Shown here one piece after another: positions 59,890-64,000 of a stretch of 64,000 nt of DNA. The first letter of the stretch is position 1. Every line of letters starts with the position of its first letter. The stretch is taken from contig CM042553.1 of assembly GCA_023630585.1 (NCBI GenBank), positions 19,988,520-20,052,519 of the forward strand, read 5' to 3'. Both the position numbers and the translations under genes were made by a program. The notes beneath the pieces were generated by a model that saw nothing but the letters and a program-made list of their open reading frames with translations, was not told the origin of the DNA and made no database searches. This DNA comes from Cranoglanis bouderius. Taxonomy: Eukaryota; Chordata; Actinopteri; Siluriformes; Cranoglanididae.

Positions 59890-60288
59890 TTATTTAGTAG
59901 TGGGATTTCTAGTAGTTTTCGGTTTCTGGGGATTTTAAGTAAAACCTTGCCTTGGACCTATGATAGCAGGAGTCATCAACTTACAGGCCATGATCTGGAT
60001 GTGTACCCAGCAAATACCAGAGGAATTCAGCAGACTAATAAATAAACCTGCTCGGCGTCTGTAGCAGATTCTCTTTTGCTGCTTATCCGTGCATTTATTT
60101 AATTCTTTAGCTCAAGGCATCTCATTGGACCAGAGACTAGCTAGAGATATTAAGTCATAAAGGGAAGAATTATTATTATATATATATATTTTTTTATCTG
60201 TGGCCTCTGATTACTGACCTGACCCCATGGATTGTTTAAAAAAAAAAAACAGAATGTTGAATGGACAGAGGAGTATGCATTTGTTCTG

Positions 60289-60520
60289 AGGACTCCCGAG
60301 CGGCGAAACAGAAAAGCGTTTGCCCTATCGCTGGGAAATCATGAGTGTGAATCCCGATGATACCGGTAGTCCAAGAGAGCAAAACTGTCCGTGCTCTCTG
60401 GGTGGGAGGGGGATAGTCTCTCCTCTGTCAATCACAGGGACACTAGCCAGTCGTGGACATCTGTGAGGCTCATCAAAGTGATGCTTCGTGCGTCTTGGAG
60501 AAAGCATGTGTTAACCTTCA
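60289..60520 (+). mobile_element. tRNA-derived SINE (Leu/Ser-tRNA-like head, family F)
   Basis: The head 'gactcccgagcggcgaaaca' resembles the GCCGAGCGG A box of class II tRNAs, and 'gtgtgaatcccgatgatacc' is a degraded B box. The body has 'gtgctctctgggtgggaggg' and 'tcaatcacagggacactagccag'. The order of blocks is that of a fish SINE family. Confidence 0.75.
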
Positions 60521-61449
60521 CCCTAGTAGCTTGTATTCCATTCATAAGATGATTTTATTCCGAGGGACGTGTAGTGAAGCAGAATGCAGGTGCTAAATAG
60601 CTACGAGTCTTCAGAATCATGGGATTGGACATTTCACGACATTTCAGTTATTGGAACAACCACATTTTAGTCCAACCAAAAACCATTATGGTCTCACAAG
60701 TGGCGTTAGGAAAAAAAAAAAAAGTGTATTAAAAAGAAGGCCTCTGAGTTCGATGATACTTCCCCAGGCGTCGAGGGGACACTTCAACCCAAGAGCAGCA
60801 GAATTACAGTAAGCACCGAGTGAACGCCGCTACAGCACCAGTGATGTGAGAACGAAGGGAACGGCGCTCAGCTGGCCTCTCTACTGCACCCGGGAAGCTT
60901 CCGCCTGACACCAGGACCGGCACAAATAAGGGCATTCTGCCATGATTGCTCTCATTTACAATTGACAAGCTAAAGGAAAGCAAGGCTAATTACGACAGTG
61001 CTCAGCTGCTGAATAGCCCTTGATGAAGTTAATCACCGGTAATCCAAAAAACAGGTGTCGGAGCACTTTGCCGAGCCCTCCTCCTGAATGAGATATTCAG
61101 GGCCGTGAGCGCATGTTCAGTTTCTGTTTGCTGTCTCTGCCCCAGTACTCCGCACATCTTTGCCCCCTCAGAGCGACCGCACGGATGCCAGCGAGATAAT
61201 GACACGTGGAACAATTCTGGCAATCTGTTAATAGAACTCAATGGTAATGTTCCATTTAAGCATAGACAATGAAGCGCTTGCTAAACGAACACAAGCTGAA
61301 CCAGCTTTATAGTCAGAGAACCTTTTTTTTTTTTTTTTTCTTCTTTCAACCCAATGCAGAGAACTGAATGGGGTACATGACCATTTTTAGAGCCTACATA
61401 TGTATAATTTTTGTCGTCTTCTGCATTATTGTGCCAGGACACTAGAAGG
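60521..61449. other. Unique non-coding sequence, possible regulatory block
   Basis: Sequence at 60790-61260 is non-repetitive and of balanced composition with several TAAT cores and CAGCTG boxes (ctcagctggcc, ctcagctgctg). A T-tract lies at 61323-61339. No exon is recognised. Confidence 0.3.
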
Positions 61450-61935
61450 GTTCTGTGGGGTTTTTTTGTGTGTATTTATAGTTAAATTTAGTTCAATTTA
61501 ATGTTATGGAACATCTGCAAGAGAAGAAAGTTCCTGTTCTCACTTATGTTCTAGCAGCCTCTCTTTTATTTTCCTCTTTCTAGACGGCAATTTACAAAAA
61601 AATAAATAAATAAATGCAGCTTGTCAATGTCCTGAAGACCTCCCTGTGGTGGAAAACTTCTTGTTACAAAGCCCTGACACTGGAGACTCCTTCTAGAAAT
61701 GTTAAACATCTCCTCACACAAAACTGGACCACCATATCAATGATTATACCTTTTTAAAATTATTTATTTATTTAATAAATATTTCTTATGTCGAGCGTCA
61801 GCCATGCAAGTCCCCGTGTAAGTTGTTGTTATCGAAATATTAGGACAAGTACATTTAATATAAACTGTGTTATAGAAAATTAATCACCAACTGGAATAGA
61901 GAATTCAAAAGCGCTGTGGTATAATAAGAATTAAG
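61450..61935. mobile_element. Family D element, copy 8
   Basis: It contains 'gttatggaacatctgcaagag', 'gttcctgttctcacttat', 'cctgacactggagactccttctagaaatgtt', 'atgcaagtccccgtgta' and 'ttatagaaaattaatca', and ends 'aaaagcgctgtggtataataa'. It is one of the longer copies. Confidence 0.75.
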
Positions 61936-62889
61936 GATTCGTCAGTGGGCGGGGTTTAAAATTTCAATATCATGAGAAGGTGTTTTATCGTGGTCCTCTT
62001 CAGATGCTTTCAGACATGCACAGCTCTCACGCTACACTTTCATCTTCATCCCTCATACTTTGTGCACTGCAGAGGGATAATACAGAGATGCTGTTCTTTC
62101 TTTCGTTCTCAAGAACATCCCACATCATTATGGTTGCGTGTAAACTAGGTCACAAACCGTGAGCGTGAGGTGGAAAATGACTGCATCGCTACTGACCTGT
62201 AAAACAACAATTTAAAAACAACAAACAAAAAAAACGAAAAATACTTCAGCCTGTATTTTGCACATAATTACAGCTGTAACGTTTGAATTTCTAAAACTGG
62301 GGAAAAATGCATCTGTATTGAAAAAAACTCAAACACCGTATCTTTAGTAGAAATCACTTCACAATTGGTCTTTATTCTTTTCTTTCCCTTTTTTTTTTTT
62401 TTTTTATATAACTGTAATTGATTTCTTTGTCTAAGACTTGACATCTGCTTGAAACACTGCAACAGAAGTCGAATTTATATTCGCTCACTTCAGCAAAGTG
62501 CGAGAACTGCTGGCAAAAATGTGCCGAGCGCTGCGTCTGGCGGAGGTGTGCATTTGGCAACCGAGGTTAGCCTTCTGTAAATTTGCAGTTATATTAAAAT
62601 AGTGCAGTTTTAGGAAAAAGGGTAAATCATCTATGTATACAGTGTACAGAAAATAAACCCAAACATGTAAAAATGGACTGCAGCATCAAACAGATTATTA
62701 CATATGCTGCAGTTGTAAATAAATAAAATAAATCTGTAGATAATACAGTCTGTAGATAAGAAAAATCATCTTAAAACACAAAATCATGTATGTAATAATA
62801 TATTGTAATTTAATAGAAAAGAGTTTTGAATGTCATGAATTATTTTGACTAAAAATAGCCATCTTGGCTATTTTGTTTGTTTATTTATT

Positions 62890-62919
62890 TGTTTGTTTGT
62901 TTGTTTGTTTGTTTGTTTA
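62890..62919. repeat. (GTTT)n microsatellite
   Basis: About seven tetranucleotide units. Confidence 0.92.
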
Positions 62920-63271
62920 TTGAAGACAGAATAAAGGCCACTCCATACAGGTGAAGATCTCTATGAAGAGTTTACACATTTAATTAATATAAAAGGACTG
63001 CCAGGTGTAAACAAGTGTATACAAATTCAGAGGTTGTATTGATACATAGGAAGTAATTATTTATTTATTTTTTTTGTATTTCTGTTCCCTGTTTTTATGA
63101 TTTCAAATCATGGAGTCACAGCACTGCACTGATCATCAGCTTGGCATTAAATATAAAAATGAAGTTTGAAATCACGCTCCGGTGTGACTGTAACTTGTGG
63201 TCATGACACTGAAAGCCCAGTACTAAATCTGTATTTTCATGATATATGGAACGTGATCACTCAATCACATT

Positions 63272-63303
63272 TCTTATTTATTTATTTATTTATTTATTTA
63301 TTG
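63272..63303. repeat. (TTTA)n microsatellite
   Basis: About eight tetranucleotide units. Confidence 0.92.
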
Positions 63304-64000
63304 TTTAGTGCATTGAGTTGTGGTTATATTTTAGATCATTAATACACAGCATAAATCTATGTATAAAATTAAAACTGACCCCTTTTTAAACAGGCGTCCA
63401 TCTGGACACAAATGAACCCTTTGAGACTGAATTCAATATTCAATGCTGTAGCTGTTAATAAAACACCGGGGGATTGTGCTGAGTGCCTGTGCATGCTCGG
63501 ATTTTGATATGTCCCAGGAGGATTGATTAAAAATAAAATCTCCTTAGGCCACAGTATTTGCCTAAATCACGTCTAAGTGGACAATGCAGTGCACTAGGTA
63601 GGGTGTAGAAGCCATTACTTGCGATGCATTATGTTAGGGAGACTTTCAGCTGGTGTAGTCGAGGCCATGTGCTAATCTGGTGCAGGTCGGGAGGATTAAA
63701 GTCTCATCGCGAGCTCTGGTGTCATGTGTTTTATGGGTTGCAGTACTGAAATACTGTCCTGTGATGCAATTATAGGTTGGCGTTTTGGTACATTTGTTTA
63801 TTTTTCTATAATCTATTGCACAGTGCAGTTAAGACCTCTTACAGTTTAGGGTTCATAAACACTGTATTGATTTTTTTTTTCCTTTCCTTTGATGTTCCAT
63901 CTGAGAAGGCACTTTTGTGATATTTTGTAATAGGGTGCAGCTCCACTTCTAACTTTCTCCTGCCTGTGGATGCAGTAGACTTAAAAACGAATTTCGGGAT

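Larger units (their letters stand above)
55926..60288. other. Non-coding sequence with microsatellites
   Basis: It holds a GT repeat at 57507-57556, a CT repeat at 57689-57739, an AT run at 59417-59433 and a GT repeat at 59846-59885. The frames at 57008-57346 and 58737-59003 have no recognised domains. No exon is called. Confidence 0.4.
61936..64000. other. Non-coding sequence
   Basis: It holds a T-tract at 62391-62405, a (GTTT)n at 62890-62919, a T-rich run at 63056-63076 and a (TTTA)n at 63272-63303. AT-rich, with no recognised exon. The missing sez6 signal-peptide exon was not found here. Confidence 0.45.

Overview
This looks like nuclear DNA from a ray-finned fish. The window is AT-rich, almost free of long open frames, and full of fish-type SINEs, short DNA transposons, microsatellites and minisatellites. 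The repeat mix (a tRNA-derived SINE ending in CTT repeats, Tc1-like elements, and a recurrent element containing ACTGGAGACTCCTTC) recalls otophysan fish and most of all catfishes. That placement rests on memory of repeat families, not on a search.

Only one gene can be supported. Two minus-strand exons at 8068-8721 and 6773-6903 encode the N-terminal region and the start of the first CUB domain of a seizure-related 6 (SEZ6) family neuronal membrane protein. Their splice sites and phases fit each other, and residues on both sides of the junction match the family. Transcription runs right to left. The later CUB and sushi exons must lie left of position 1 or were too short to recognise. The signal-peptide exon lies right of 8721 and was not found, so an unknown part of 8722-64000 is probably first intron or upstream flank.

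Left part (1-8.9 kb): a possible decayed Ig-domain relic, an unusual VNTR interrupted by a SINE, another SINE, and the two sez6 exons. From 9 to 22 kb: a complete solo LTR with a 5-bp target duplication and an internal 36-bp tandem repeat, a Tc1/mariner-like element with perfect terminal repeats, a 1.3-kb fold-back element, and a truncated Tc1 transposon. From 22 to 42 kb: several copies of one short interspersed family, a 0.9-kb minisatellite built on a 19-bp unit, a palindromic element carrying a perfect CRE site, and many microsatellites. From 42 to 64 kb: SINEs, a roughly 0.5-kb tandem duplication later split by a SINE, a GGAGGCG-type repeat, a second Tc1 remnant, a degenerate 27-bp repeat tract, and unique sequence.

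Nothing here looks like a new multi-gene system. The most interesting items are structural: the repeat ending close to a sez6 splice donor, the fold-back element, the datable duplication, and the possible receptor relic. Long unique stretches with homeodomain, AP-1 and E-box-like sites could be intronic enhancers, but that needs cross-species alignment.
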